The notes: generated by a model from the sequence alone, not told the origin. A stretch of DNA of 15,418 bases from an uncultured Clostridia bacterium (GCA_947626205.1 CANQRO010000030.1:1-15418), one strand, 5' to 3'; shown: positions 1 to 7,380, numbered from the stretch's first letter. Program-made: numbers and translations.

Positions 1-84
1 GGCGATTTAGTAATAGGAACAAAAAAAAGAGGATCAGTATTATTTACATTAACAGAAAGAAAAACAAGAGAAGAAATTAAAAAT
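1..84 (+). pseudogene. IS30-family transposase remnant (internal fragment)
   Basis: Frame 1 is open from the window edge and reads GDLVIGTKKRGSVLFTLTER followed by KTREEI. This resembles the start of the DDE integrase core of IS30-family transposases, where a (W)E-x-D-x-V-x-G stretch carrying the first catalytic Asp is followed by a Gly/Lys loop and L-x-T-L-x-E-R-x-T-R. The resemblance stops at about position 80, just before the hairpin at 85; IS30 proteins normally continue for well over 100 residues to the second Asp and the Glu. The frame stays open to a TGA at 172-174, but that part reads through the terminator and argS leader and is unlikely to be coding. I therefore read it as a 3'-truncated relic. 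The 5' part lies outside the window, so its full extent is unknown. The family call is from memory of the motif, without a search. Confidence 0.6.
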
Positions 85-121
85 AAAAAGTATAAAAGTC
101 TTCCGCTTTTATACTTTTTTT
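85..121 (+). terminator. Rho-independent terminator upstream of argS
   Basis: A perfect 14-bp stem (85-98 paired with 106-119) encloses a 7-nt TCTTCCG loop. It is followed by a T-run that forms the end of the right arm and continues to 121. It ends whatever is transcribed from the left and insulates argS. The stem is AT-rich, with GC pairs only near the loop and in the middle, but it is long and flawless. Because the left arm starts with an A-run, the hairpin could also work on the minus strand. Confidence 0.85.
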
Positions 122-129
122 GGTATAAT
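121..129 (+). promoter_or_regulatory. Extended -10 promoter of argS
   Basis: TGGTATAAT is a perfect extended -10 (TGn plus TATAAT). It begins in the last base of the terminator T-run. At 17-18 bp upstream there is only TTCCGC (101-106) or CTTCCG, a poor -35 lying in the hairpin loop, so the TGn extension probably compensates. Transcription would start near 135-137, giving a leader of about 35 nt with no room for a T-box or other long regulatory RNA. Confidence 0.75.
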
Positions 130-170
130 GTAAAAATAGTATTAACATTAATTAATGAGGTGACTAAAAA

Positions 171-1886
171 ATGAAGAATTTTAAGGAGCAAATTGCTAAA
201 TGTTTAAGCAAAGTAGCAAACATTAATGAACAAGAATTAATAACATTTATAGAAAAACCAAAATCTCCAGAACTTGGAGATTATGCACTTCCTTGTTTCC
301 GCTTTTCTAAAGAAATTGGAAAGGCACCAAACGACATTGCAGAAGCATGGAGCAAAGAATTAAACTTTCAAGGAACAGATATAGAAAGTGTTACAAATAC
401 AGGAGCATATTTAAACTTTAAAATATATAAACAAGCGATGGCAGAAACAGTATTAGAAGAAATAGAAGCAAAAAAAGACAGATTTGGAGAATCAAACATA
501 GGAAAAAATCAAACAGTTTTAGTAGAATATTCTTCTCCTAATATTGCAAAGCCATTTCATATTGGACATTTAAGAACTACCTTAATAGGAAGGGCATTGT
601 ATAACATATATAAAAAATTAGGGTATAACACAATAGGAATCAACCACTTAGGAGATTATGGAACACAATTTGGTAAAATGATAGAAGGATATAAAAGATG
701 GCAAAATGAATACAATATTGAAGAAGATCCTATTCAAGTACTAACAGATATTTATGTTAGAATTAATGCACTATGTAAAGAGGATGAAAGCGTTTTAGAT
801 GAATGTAGAGAAAACTTCAAAAAGCTTGAACAAGGGGATAAATATTGCGTAGATCTATGGGAAAAATTTAGAGATTTAAGTTTAAAAGAATTTGATAAGA
901 TTTATAGTTTATTAGATATACATTTTGATTCTATAAAAGGAGAGGCATTTTACGCAGATAAAACTGATGAAGTAATAGATATATTAAATAAGACAGGTAA
1001 ATTAGTAGAATCTGAGGGAGCAAGAATTATAGATTTAGAAGATAAAAATATGCCACCTTGTATGGTGTGTAAATCTAATGGCTCAACTATTTATGCAACA
1101 CGTGATTTAGCCGCTATTTTATACAGAGCTAGAACTTATAATTTTGATAAATGCCTATATGTTGTTGCCTACGAGCAAAATTTACATTTTAAGCAAATAT
1201 TTGAAGTTGCTAAACTATTAGGAATAAGTGAAAAATGCCAAAAAGGATTAGAACATATTTCATATGGAATGGTGCATTTAAAAACTGGTAAAATGTCAAC
1301 AAGAGAGGGCAATGTTATAAAAGTAGAAGAACTTTTAAAAGAATCAATTAGTAGAGTAAGAAAAATTATAGAAGAAAAAAATCCAGAATTAACAGAAGAG
1401 GAAAAAGATGATATCGCAACTAAAGTAGGAATTGGAGCGGTTATATATAACGATCTTTCTGGAAGTCGTATAAAGGATGAAGTTTTTGATTGGGATACAG
1501 TTTTAAACTTTAATGGAGAAACAGGTCCATATATTCAATATACTTATGTTAGAACAAAAAGTGTATTAAAAAAAGCAGAAAATATACCAAATTTTAAAGA
1601 TATAGACATAGAATGTTTAACTGAAAAAGATGCATATGAAGTTATAAAGTTATTATATTCATATACAGATATTATAGAAAGTGCTGCTGAAAAGAATGAA
1701 CCATCAATAATATCAAGATTTTTAATAGATTTAGCTAAAGCATATAGTAGTTTCTATAATGAAAATAAAATTATAGTAGACGATAAAAAAGTAAGAGATG
1801 CTAGAGTATATCTTACTTATGTAACAAGTATAGTATTAAATAATGGAGCAAATTTATTAGGAATCAAAATGCCAGAAAAAATGTAA
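171..1886 (+). CDS. argS: Arginyl-tRNA synthetase
   Basis: Class I aminoacyl-tRNA synthetase that charges tRNA-Arg with arginine using ATP in the cytoplasm. The 571 residues are full length for the bacterial family. The N-terminal Add1-type domain (about 1-100) recognises the tRNA elbow. The Rossmann catalytic core carries the HIGH signature exactly (H130-H133, in SPNIAKPFHIGHLR). The KMSK-like loop is KMSTREGN (374-381). The GPYIQYTYVR block (452-461) leads into the DALR-type helical anticodon-binding domain, and the protein ends in the typical LLGIKMPEKM tail. GAGGTGA at 157-163 lies 7 nt before the ATG. It is monocistronic in appearance: its own promoter follows a terminator, and 200 bp of non-coding AT-rich DNA follows. 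No terminator hairpin is visible after the stop. Identity is secure. Confidence 0.97.
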   Translation: MKNFKEQIAKCLSKVANINEQELITFIEKPKSPELGDYALPCFRFSKEIGKAPNDIAEAWSKELNFQGTDIESVTNTGAYLNFKIYKQAMAETVLEEIEAKKDRFGESNIGKNQTVLVEYSSPNIAKPFHIGHLRTTLIGRALYNIYKKLGYNTIGINHLGDYGTQFGKMIEGYKRWQNEYNIEEDPIQVLTDIYVRINALCKEDESVLDECRENFKKLEQGDKYCVDLWEKFRDLSLKEFDKIYSLLDIHFDSIKGEAFYADKTDEVIDILNKTGKLVESEGARIIDLEDKNMPPCMVCKSNGSTIYATRDLAAILYRARTYNFDKCLYVVAYEQNLHFKQIFEVAKLLGISEKCQKGLEHISYGMVHLKTGKMSTREGNVIKVEELLKESISRVRKIIEEKNPELTEEEKDDIATKVGIGAVIYNDLSGSRIKDEVFDWDTVLNFNGETGPYIQYTYVRTKSVLKKAENIPNFKDIDIECLTEKDAYEVIKLLYSYTDIIESAAEKNEPSIISRFLIDLAKAYSSFYNENKIIVDDKKVRDARVYLTYVTSIVLNNGANLLGIKMPEKM

Positions 1887-2039
1887 ATAAAGAAACAGTT
1901 AAATTAATAGTTATAAAATGATAATGAATAGAAAATAGCTAATAGTTAATAATTATAATGAATAATTGTAATAAATAATGAATATTTAGAAATTGAGTAA
2001 TTGATAATAAATAATTAATAATTATTGTGAAGTTTTATA
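1887..2039. repeat. AT-only low-complexity spacer with short ATAATGAATA repeats
   Basis: This stretch between argS and the LCP promoter is made almost entirely of A and T. It holds three copies of ATAATGAATA (1921-1930, 1955-1964, 1975-1984; the last two are 20 bp apart) and a near-palindromic AATAATTAATAATTATT (2010-2026). The palindrome has no GC pairs and no T-tract, so I do not call a terminator. No open frame with a ribosome-binding site is visible. Confidence 0.5.
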
Positions 2040-2068
2040 TTGAAAAAAATTTTAAAATGAGTTATAGT
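2040..2068 (+). promoter_or_regulatory. Sigma-A-type promoter of the LCP gene
   Basis: TTGAAA (2040-2045), a 17-bp spacer, then TATAGT (2063-2068). Each box has one mismatch to TTGACA/TATAAT. Expected start of transcription is near 2075, leaving a leader of about 25 nt before the GTG start at 2101. Confidence 0.7.
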
Positions 2069-2086
2069 AGAAACATAAATGAAAAC

Positions 2087-2091
2087 AGGAG
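2087..2091 (+). promoter_or_regulatory. Shine-Dalgarno site that fixes the LCP start at GTG 2101
   Basis: AGGAG sits directly against an in-frame ATG at 2092 (zero spacing, not usable) and 9 nt before the in-frame GTG at 2101, which is the normal distance. The GTG is therefore the likely start. Confidence 0.8.
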
Positions 2092-2100
2092 ATGAGTTGT

Positions 2101-3165
2101 GTGGCACAAGGTAAAAGAGTTAAAAAAACACAAAATTCTAAATTAAAATTAGTTAGAAACATATTTCTTATTATATTGCTTATTGTAGTTATTCTATTTG
2201 GAGTAGTTGCAGGAATAGGAATGTGGTACGTTAATGATAAATTAAACAAGCTAAACTATGTAGATATAGATGAAAGTGCAATTTCAGTTAATGAACAAGT
2301 AGATGAAAAATTGAAAGGATATCGTACTATTGCAATATTTGGTGTAGATAGTAGAAATGATGAGTTAGTAAAAGGAACGAGAAGTGATTGTATAATCCTT
2401 GCTACAATAAATGAAAATACTAAAGAAGTAAATTTAACATCTGTATATAGAGATACATATTTAGAAATTACAGGAAGAAGCTTAGATAAAGTAACACACG
2501 CATATGCATATGGTGGAGCTGAATTAGCTTTAAGTACATTAAATGAAAATTTAGACTTAAATATTAGAGAATTTGTAACGGTTAATTTTGAATCTGTTGT
2601 AGAAATTGTTGATGCTGTTGGTGGAGTAAGCATGAACATAACAAGTGCAGAACTAAAATATATTAATGGCTATATAGATGAAATAAACAAAGTTACAGGA
2701 CATAGTGCTAGCCACTTAACTAAAACTGGTTCACAAACCTTAAATGGAGTTCAAGCACTTGCATATGGTAGAATTAGAGCTACTGCTGGAGGGGATTACA
2801 AGCGTACAGAAAGAATGAGAGATATATTAATGGCTGTAGTAGATAAAGCAAAGAAATTAAGCCTTACTAAATTAAATTCACTTGCAGATAAATTGCTACC
2901 TTTAGTATATACAAATATAAAATCTAACGAAATATTATCTTTAGCACCAACACTTGCAACATTCCAAATAACAGATAGTGCTGGTTGGCCATATGATACA
3001 AAAGGCATTACTATTGGCGGTGTATGGTATGGACCACCAATCACATTGGAATCTAATGTAAGAGAGTTACACCAAAAAATATATGGACAAGAAAATTATG
3101 AGCCAAGTGAAAAGGTAAAACAAATCAGCGAAAAGATTGTTAATAAAACAGGATACAGCAAATAG
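2101..3165 (+). CDS. LytR-CpsA-Psr (LCP) family cell-wall glycopolymer ligase
   Basis: LCP enzymes move undecaprenyl-pyrophosphate-linked glycopolymers (teichoic acids, capsule, other wall polysaccharides) onto peptidoglycan at the outer face of the membrane. From the GTG start the protein has 354 residues: a short basic N-terminus, one membrane anchor (about 20-43), a linker, then the LCP domain. The domain shows IAIFGVDSR near residue 80, the RSD motif (94-96), YRDTY with R117-D118, NFESVVEIVDAVGGV, ALAYGRIRA near 222, and DYKRTERMR with Arg235 and Arg238. These Asp and Arg residues bind pyrophosphate and metal in the family. The C-terminal tail is short and ends in KTGYSK. The gene is monocistronic, with its own promoter and the convergent terminator at 3268-3301. 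Which polymer it attaches cannot be read from sequence; the glycan cluster 1.6 kb downstream is a plausible partner. Confidence 0.93.
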   Translation: MAQGKRVKKTQNSKLKLVRNIFLIILLIVVILFGVVAGIGMWYVNDKLNKLNYVDIDESAISVNEQVDEKLKGYRTIAIFGVDSRNDELVKGTRSDCIILATINENTKEVNLTSVYRDTYLEITGRSLDKVTHAYAYGGAELALSTLNENLDLNIREFVTVNFESVVEIVDAVGGVSMNITSAELKYINGYIDEINKVTGHSASHLTKTGSQTLNGVQALAYGRIRATAGGDYKRTERMRDILMAVVDKAKKLSLTKLNSLADKLLPLVYTNIKSNEILSLAPTLATFQITDSAGWPYDTKGITIGGVWYGPPITLESNVRELHQKIYGQENYEPSEKVKQISEKIVNKTGYSK

Positions 3166-3202
3166 TAAAAGTATTAGAAAAAAACTAATAAATAACAGAA
3201 AC

Positions 3203-3270
3203 AGTAAAAATAATAAAGGAATATAAGCAACAAAAATAGTAGAAATAATAAAACCAGTAGAAACAATAAA
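3203..3270 (+). repeat. Degenerate AGTAGAAAYAATAAA repeats after the LCP gene
   Basis: Three near-identical 15-mers lie between the LCP stop and the terminator: 3203-3217 (AGTAAAAATAATAAA), 3238-3252 (AGTAGAAATAATAAA) and 3256-3270 (AGTAGAAACAATAAA). The last two have an 18-bp period and differ by one base. In the LCP frame, past several stops, this stretch reads as repeating SRNNK units. It may be a decayed low-complexity C-terminal tail or simple slippage DNA. Confidence 0.45.
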
Positions 3271-3301
3271 TAAAGCATGAATGTTTATTCATGCTTTATT
3301 T
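3268..3301. terminator. Bidirectional terminator between convergent genes
   Basis: A perfect 15-bp stem (3268-3282 with 3287-3301) has a GTTT loop. Reading right, it is followed by TCTTTAATCTCTTT; reading left, by T-rich sequence (TATTGTTTC). It serves the LCP gene and the minus-strand membrane protein. The stop codon of the latter (3285-3287) sits at the loop, and its last codons lie in one arm. Confidence 0.85.
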
Positions 3302-4559
3302 TCTTTAATCTCTTTAAAATAATCCAAATGAAATTTACTATTATATAAAAACAAATTTGTTTAAAACCAAAATACCACAATACGTAGTTCATATGAGTGT
3401 GTTCAAATGAATGTGCTTTTCCTAAAATAAACCATGAGAGAGTATTTATTAAAAATATAATAAGCATTGTAATATCTCTGTAAGCATGTTTTTCTTTTAT
3501 TAATACACTGCAAATTAGTATTGCTAATGTAATTAAGCATATTGGAACGAAAAACTGGCCTTGTACTCCCAATATAATATCCGTTTTCCAAGTAAAATAT
3601 TTACTAACTACTGAAATAATAGTAGCGTCTAACGTACTTTGAACATGTTTACCAAATATACTTGTATCATTAGGAGAAATGAAAGTCCTTCTTTGAATAT
3701 CATATTTATATATAGCTTTAAAGCCATTTAATATATTTCCATTTCCTCGCATAATAGAATGAATAAGTAGCGCTACAAGAAATGCTAATAAACAGCATAA
3801 ACCAACCATAATAGTTGTTTTAAAAATTTCTTTTCTTTTAGATGTATCTTTTGTAACAAAAAAGTCTATAATAAAGAATGATATAGTAAACAGCATAATT
3901 GTTGTTATATATTCATATCCACACAAGCATTTTACTAATATAGATAGAAATATACAAGGTAACAATATCTTTCTTTTAGAATAATTCATAGATATTAAAA
4001 GACCTAATAAACCAGGCAAAAACCATGTAAATTCTACCCAATATAAATTTCTTGCAAATGACACTATCCATGGAGATAATAAAAACGTAATATAAAATAT
4101 AGCACCCATTAAATAATTGTACTTTTTTGAAATTAAATAACATATTGCAACAATAATAATAGATAATAGGGCACAGCATATTAATTTTAAAAACCAAAAC
4201 GGCATATGCAATTTGTTATAAAGAAAAGAGAATATATAACCTTGTAAGCCTACTTGAGAAGTATATTCTTTTAAAATAATACTATCTTTTGTTTCATCAT
4301 AATTCGTAATTTTTTCAGACATACTATTAAATCTAGTAACATTATCATTATTATCTTTAGTATATATTATAGATAAACCATATTTATTATCAAATCCATA
4401 TTTATCCTCAAATATTTTTGAAAATACTAAATATTCTGAATCACTCTGAAAATTTTTAAAATCAATAGTGTTATCCTTTATGAAATTACTTCCAAAATTT
4501 AACATTAATAAAACTACTAATATTAATGCTACTACATAACCAATTATTTTTTTATTCAT
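3285..4559 (-). CDS. Polytopic membrane protein, GT-C glycosyltransferase-like, function unknown
   Basis: 424 residues from the ATG at 4559; AGGTGA at 4565-4570 lies 5 nt upstream, and an in-frame GTG at 4568 falls inside that site and is rejected. A signal-anchor helix (about 7-23) is followed by a roughly 95-residue hydrophilic extracytoplasmic segment (25-118), rich in Asp, Asn and Tyr and ending SQVGLQGYIFSFLYNKL. Nine or so hydrophobic helices follow. A conserved-looking motif, SFARNLYWVEFTWFLP (167-182), lies between two helices, and HSFEHTHMNYVLWYFGF (383-399) precedes the last one. A large first outside loop followed by many helices is the usual plan of lipid-sugar-using GT-C enzymes and of related wall-polysaccharide proteins, but I cannot name a family. 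Convergent with the LCP gene and divergent from the glycan cluster, it may belong to the same surface-polymer function. Confidence 0.75.
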   Translation of the reverse strand: MNKKIIGYVVALILVVLLMLNFGSNFIKDNTIDFKNFQSDSEYLVFSKIFEDKYGFDNKYGLSIIYTKDNNDNVTRFNSMSEKITNYDETKDSIILKEYTSQVGLQGYIFSFLYNKLHMPFWFLKLICCALLSIIIVAICYLISKKYNYLMGAIFYITFLLSPWIVSFARNLYWVEFTWFLPGLLGLLISMNYSKRKILLPCIFLSILVKCLCGYEYITTIMLFTISFFIIDFFVTKDTSKRKEIFKTTIMVGLCCLLAFLVALLIHSIMRGNGNILNGFKAIYKYDIQRRTFISPNDTSIFGKHVQSTLDATIISVVSKYFTWKTDIILGVQGQFFVPICLITLAILICSVLIKEKHAYRDITMLIIFLINTLSWFILGKAHSFEHTHMNYVLWYFGFKQICFYIIVNFIWIILKRLKKIKHE

Positions 4560-4564
4560 TATAT

Positions 4565-4570
4565 TCACCT
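4565..4570 (-). promoter_or_regulatory. Shine-Dalgarno site of the minus-strand membrane protein
   Basis: On the minus strand AGGTGA ends 5 nt before the ATG at 4559-4557. The in-frame GTG at 4568-4566 is part of this site, so it cannot be the start. Confidence 0.75.
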
Positions 4571-4589
4571 ATATCATTAGTTTTTTAAC

Positions 4590-4618
4590 AGTGTATAGCT
4601 TTTTACATATTTTGTCAA
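4590..4618 (-). promoter_or_regulatory. Probable promoter of the minus-strand membrane protein
   Basis: On the minus strand there is a perfect TTGACA (4618-4613), a 17-bp spacer, then TACACT (4595-4590), with two mismatches to TATAAT. TATACA at a 15-bp spacing overlaps it and is the alternative. It lies back to back with the cluster promoter at 4701-4729. Confidence 0.5.
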
Positions 4619-4700
4619 TGAATATTAAATAAAAAATTAGAAAACTAGAGATTATAAAAATCGCATTTTAACATAATTTGTAAACACGTGTAAAAATATA

Positions 4701-4729
4701 TTGAAAAAAAGTGCATCATGTGATATAAA
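4701..4729 (+). promoter_or_regulatory. Promoter of the glycan cluster
   Basis: TTGAAA (4701-4706), a 17-bp spacer, then TATAAA (4724-4729), preceded by TGTGA, the extended -10 element common in Gram-positives. The core TCATGTGATATAAAT (4716-4730) is repeated base for base in the promoter at 15075-15104. Expected transcription start is near 4736, giving a leader of about 26 nt. Confidence 0.75.
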
Positions 4730-4748
4730 TAAACCAAATTGATATGAT

Positions 4749-4755
4749 AGGGGAA
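4749..4755 (+). promoter_or_regulatory. Shine-Dalgarno site that fixes the SDR start at 4762
   Basis: AGGGGAA lies 6 nt before the ATG at 4762. The in-frame upstream ATG at 4744 overlaps this region from the wrong side and would add six residues (MIGEHN) that no Rossmann protein needs. Confidence 0.8.
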
Positions 4756-4761
4756 CATAAT

Positions 4762-5688
4762 ATGGAAAGTTTAGTAGGATACACAGGTTTTGTTGGATCT
4801 AATATAGCAAAATCACATAATTTTGATGGATTATATGATTCTGAAAATGTTGAAGAAAGTTATGGTACAAAGCCAGACTTACTTATATATTCAGGAGTGC
4901 CAGCACAAAAATTTTTAGCAAATAAAGATAGTGAAAAAGATTTTAAAATAATAGAGGGAGCAATAGAAAATATAAAAAAGATTGATCCCAAAGAAGTAGT
5001 TTTAATATCTACTATAGATGTATATAAAAATCCAAACAATGTAAATGAAGATACACCAATAGATACAGAAAATTTACAACCATATGGCTATAATAGGTAT
5101 TATTTAGAAAAATGGGTAAAAGAAAATATTAAAAAGCATTTAGTAGTACACCTACCTGGTTTATATGGAAATAATATAAAAAAGAACTTCATATATGATT
5201 TAATCCACATTATACCATCCATGTTATCTGAACAAAAATATTTTGAATTAATAAATAAAAATGATTTCATAAAAGATTATTATACAGCACGAGAAGATGG
5301 ATTTTATGAATTGAGAAAAATTGATGATACAGCTAGAAAGAATTTAAAAGAATATTTTAATAATATTGGATTTAGTGCCTTAAACTTTACAGATAGTAGA
5401 GGAATATTCCAATTTTATCCATTAGAATATTTATGGAAACATATAGATATAGCTAGAAAAAACAACTTAGAGGTTTTAAATTTAGCTACTGAACCGGTAT
5501 CTATTGAACAAGTATATAAGAACGTGTACGGTAAAGAATTTGTAAATGAAATTACAGATAATATACCTTATTATAATTTCAAAACTAAATATGATTATTT
5601 ATATAACGGAAAAGATGGATACATTTTTAACAAAGAATTTGTTTTAAATGATATTAAGAAATTTGTATCAAGTAAAACTAATATTTAG
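4762..5688 (+). CDS. Extended SDR, NAD-dependent epimerase/dehydratase-like
   Basis: 308 residues with a Rossmann fold that begins almost at the first residue. The dinucleotide-binding loop is GYTGFVGS (6-13, GxxGFxG), and STIDVY (83-88) matches the catalytic Ser/Thr strand. LQPYGYNRYYLEKW (105-118) takes the place of the YxxxK motif, here Tyr108-xxx-Arg112. LPGLYGNN (131-138) and ATEPVSIEQVY (242-252) fit the substrate half of extended SDRs. FTDSRGIFQFYPLEYLW (209-225) looks like a subfamily signature. Such enzymes epimerise, dehydrate or reduce nucleotide-activated sugars in the cytoplasm. The Lys-to-Arg change leaves the reaction uncertain. It is the first gene of the cluster, followed after 53 nt by the TIM-barrel gene, so the two may act in sequence. 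The fold is secure; the reaction is unknown. Confidence 0.85.
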   Translation: MESLVGYTGFVGSNIAKSHNFDGLYDSENVEESYGTKPDLLIYSGVPAQKFLANKDSEKDFKIIEGAIENIKKIDPKEVVLISTIDVYKNPNNVNEDTPIDTENLQPYGYNRYYLEKWVKENIKKHLVVHLPGLYGNNIKKNFIYDLIHIIPSMLSEQKYFELINKNDFIKDYYTAREDGFYELRKIDDTARKNLKEYFNNIGFSALNFTDSRGIFQFYPLEYLWKHIDIARKNNLEVLNLATEPVSIEQVYKNVYGKEFVNEITDNIPYYNFKTKYDYLYNGKDGYIFNKEFVLNDIKKFVSSKTNI

Positions 5689-5741
5689 TATATATAAATA
5701 ATGACTCTTTAAGTTTTACAATATTTATAAAGGGGAATAAT

Positions 5742-6545
5742 ATGAAACTATCAATTTCTAATATAGCATGGTCGAAAAAAGATGATGAAGAAATGTATTC
5801 ATACATTTCTAAAATAGGATTTGATGCAATAGAAATAGCACCTACAAGAATAATTGAAGAAAATCCATATGAACACATAGATACTGCAATAGATTTTGCA
5901 AAAAAGTTAGAGAAACAATATAATTTAAAAATTTCTTCTATGCAATCAATATGGTATGGAAGAAACGAAAAAATATTTGAAACTAACGAGGAGCGAGAAG
6001 CACTTTTAAATTATACAAAGAAAGCAATAGATTTTGCAAAAGCAATAAATTGTAAAAATTTGGTTTTTGGATGTCCTAAAAATAGAGTGATATCTGATAT
6101 TAATAAAGATTATCATACTGCAATAGATTTTTTTACTAAAATTGGAGATTATGCATATAAAAATGATACATTCTTCGCAATAGAGCCAAACCCAACAATT
6201 TATAATACAAATTTTATTACTAAAACAGAGGAGGCAATAAATTTAGTAAAGCAAATTAATAATTTAGGTATTAAAGTAAATTTAGATTTAGGTACAATAA
6301 TTCAAAATAATGAAAGTTTGGATATTCTAGAAGACAATGTTAAATACATTAATCATGTACACATTAGTGAACCAAATTTAGAATTAATAAAGAAAAGAGA
6401 ATTACATAAGGATTTAATAAATTTATTAAATGCAAATAATTATAATGGATATGTTTCTATAGAAATGAAGAAACAAGATAACATTGAAGAGATTAAAAAT
6501 GTTATTAGTTATATTTATGAAATAGGAGGAAAAAATGCTATATAA
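5742..6545 (+). CDS. TIM-barrel sugar-phosphate isomerase/epimerase-like protein
   Basis: 267 residues of the AP-endonuclease-2 / xylose-isomerase-like TIM-barrel superfamily, whose members isomerise or epimerise sugars or cleave DNA using divalent metals. The strand ends carry the expected metal or substrate ligands: Glu31 (DAIEIAP), Glu148 (FAIEPNP), Asp182 (VNLDLGT), His205 and His207 (INHVHISEP), and Glu241 (VSIEMKK). HVHISEP is typical of the sugar-isomerase branch, and its position among sugar genes argues against DNA repair. AGGGGAA (5731-5737) precedes the ATG at near-ideal distance, and the spacing resembles that of the SDR gene. The 3' end overlaps the next gene by 11 bp. The substrate is unknown; it may be a keto or aldose intermediate from the SDR or the downstream FAD enzyme. 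Confidence 0.85.
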   Translation: MKLSISNIAWSKKDDEEMYSYISKIGFDAIEIAPTRIIEENPYEHIDTAIDFAKKLEKQYNLKISSMQSIWYGRNEKIFETNEEREALLNYTKKAIDFAKAINCKNLVFGCPKNRVISDINKDYHTAIDFFTKIGDYAYKNDTFFAIEPNPTIYNTNFITKTEEAINLVKQINNLGIKVNLDLGTIIQNNESLDILEDNVKYINHVHISEPNLELIKKRELHKDLINLLNANNYNGYVSIEMKKQDNIEEIKNVISYIYEIGGKNAI

Positions 6546-7329
6546 GAAAACAGACGGTGTGCCAGAGTTTGAAGCTTATGAATATGAACCTAAAAAAACA
6601 AAATACTGTGTTTGTATTCCAATAATAAATGAGGGAGAGAGAATAAAACAAGAACTTGAAAAGGCTAAAAATGCGAATATACATAACTTAGCAGATATTA
6701 TAATATGTGATGCAGGTTCAAATGATGGCTCTACAGAAGAAGAACTGCTAAAACAATTAGGAGTTAATACACTTTTGGTAAAAATAAGTGAAGGTAGGCA
6801 AGGTGCACAACTTAGGATGGGCATATGGTGGGCATTGAATAGAGGTTACGAAGGAATTATAACAATAGATGGAAATAATAAAGATAGTATTGAAGATATT
6901 CCAAAATTCATAGAAAAGCTAGAAGAGGGATATGATTTTATTCAAGGTTCTAGGTTTATAAAAGGTGGTAAAGCTATTAATACACCATTAATTAGGTATT
7001 TATCTGTTAGATTATTGCATGCGCCAGTTATTTCACTTACTGCGGGAAAACATTACACAGATACTACAAATGCTTATAGAGGATATTCTAAAAAATATCT
7101 AGAACACCCAGAAGTACAACCATTACGAGATATTTTTGTAACATATGAACTATTAGCATATTTATCTGTAAAGGCAGATAGGTTAAAATTAAAAACTTGT
7201 GAAATACCAGTAAAGAGAGAATACCCAAAAGAGGGCAAAACACCAACTAAAATAAGTGCAGTGAAGGGAAATAGTGAATTATTAAAAATTCTATTTAAAA
7301 ATTTATTTCATGCGTATGATGTTAAGTAA
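6535..7329 (+). CDS. Soluble family-2 glycosyltransferase
   Basis: 264 residues with a GT-A fold and no membrane helix. The N-terminal strand CVCIPIINEGE (25-35) is followed by ICDAGSNDGS (57-66), the nucleotide-binding D-x-S-x-D-G-S element. The expected metal-binding acidic motif is IDGNNKD (111-117), with Asp112 and Asp117 but no plain DXD. FIQGSRF (135-141) and DTTNAYRGY (176-184) fit the DPM1-like branch of GT2, which moves sugars from nucleotide donors to polyprenyl phosphate. The C-terminus is basic (REYPKEGKTPTKIS) and may touch the membrane. AGGAGG at 6524-6529 lies inside the upstream gene, and the 11-bp overlap suggests translational coupling to the TIM-barrel gene. Donor and acceptor are unknown. 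Confidence 0.88.
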   Translation: MLYKKTDGVPEFEAYEYEPKKTKYCVCIPIINEGERIKQELEKAKNANIHNLADIIICDAGSNDGSTEEELLKQLGVNTLLVKISEGRQGAQLRMGIWWALNRGYEGIITIDGNNKDSIEDIPKFIEKLEEGYDFIQGSRFIKGGKAINTPLIRYLSVRLLHAPVISLTAGKHYTDTTNAYRGYSKKYLEHPEVQPLRDIFVTYELLAYLSVKADRLKLKTCEIPVKREYPKEGKTPTKISAVKGNSELLKILFKNLFHAYDVK

Positions 7330-7380
7330 AAAATAAATTAAGCAGAGTTGTAACACTACATAAATTGGAGGAAATAGTAC

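Noticed and set aside
2010..2026. AATAATTAATAATTATT palindrome as an argS terminator
   Set aside because: No GC pairs, no loop room and no T-tract; predicted stability is negligible.
2256..2639. 127-residue minus-strand frame inside the LCP gene
   Set aside because: Antisense shadow of a clear LCP domain, with no ribosome-binding site or recognisable motif.
4724..4744. CRP-like TGTGA half-site in the cluster promoter
   Set aside because: There is no matching TCACA half at the required distance, and TGTGA is explained by the extended -10 element.
5742..6545. Endonuclease IV (DNA repair) identity for the TIM-barrel protein
   Set aside because: It has the general fold, but the HVHISEP strand and the sugar-gene setting fit the isomerase branch better, and the zinc-ligand pattern of Nfo is incomplete.
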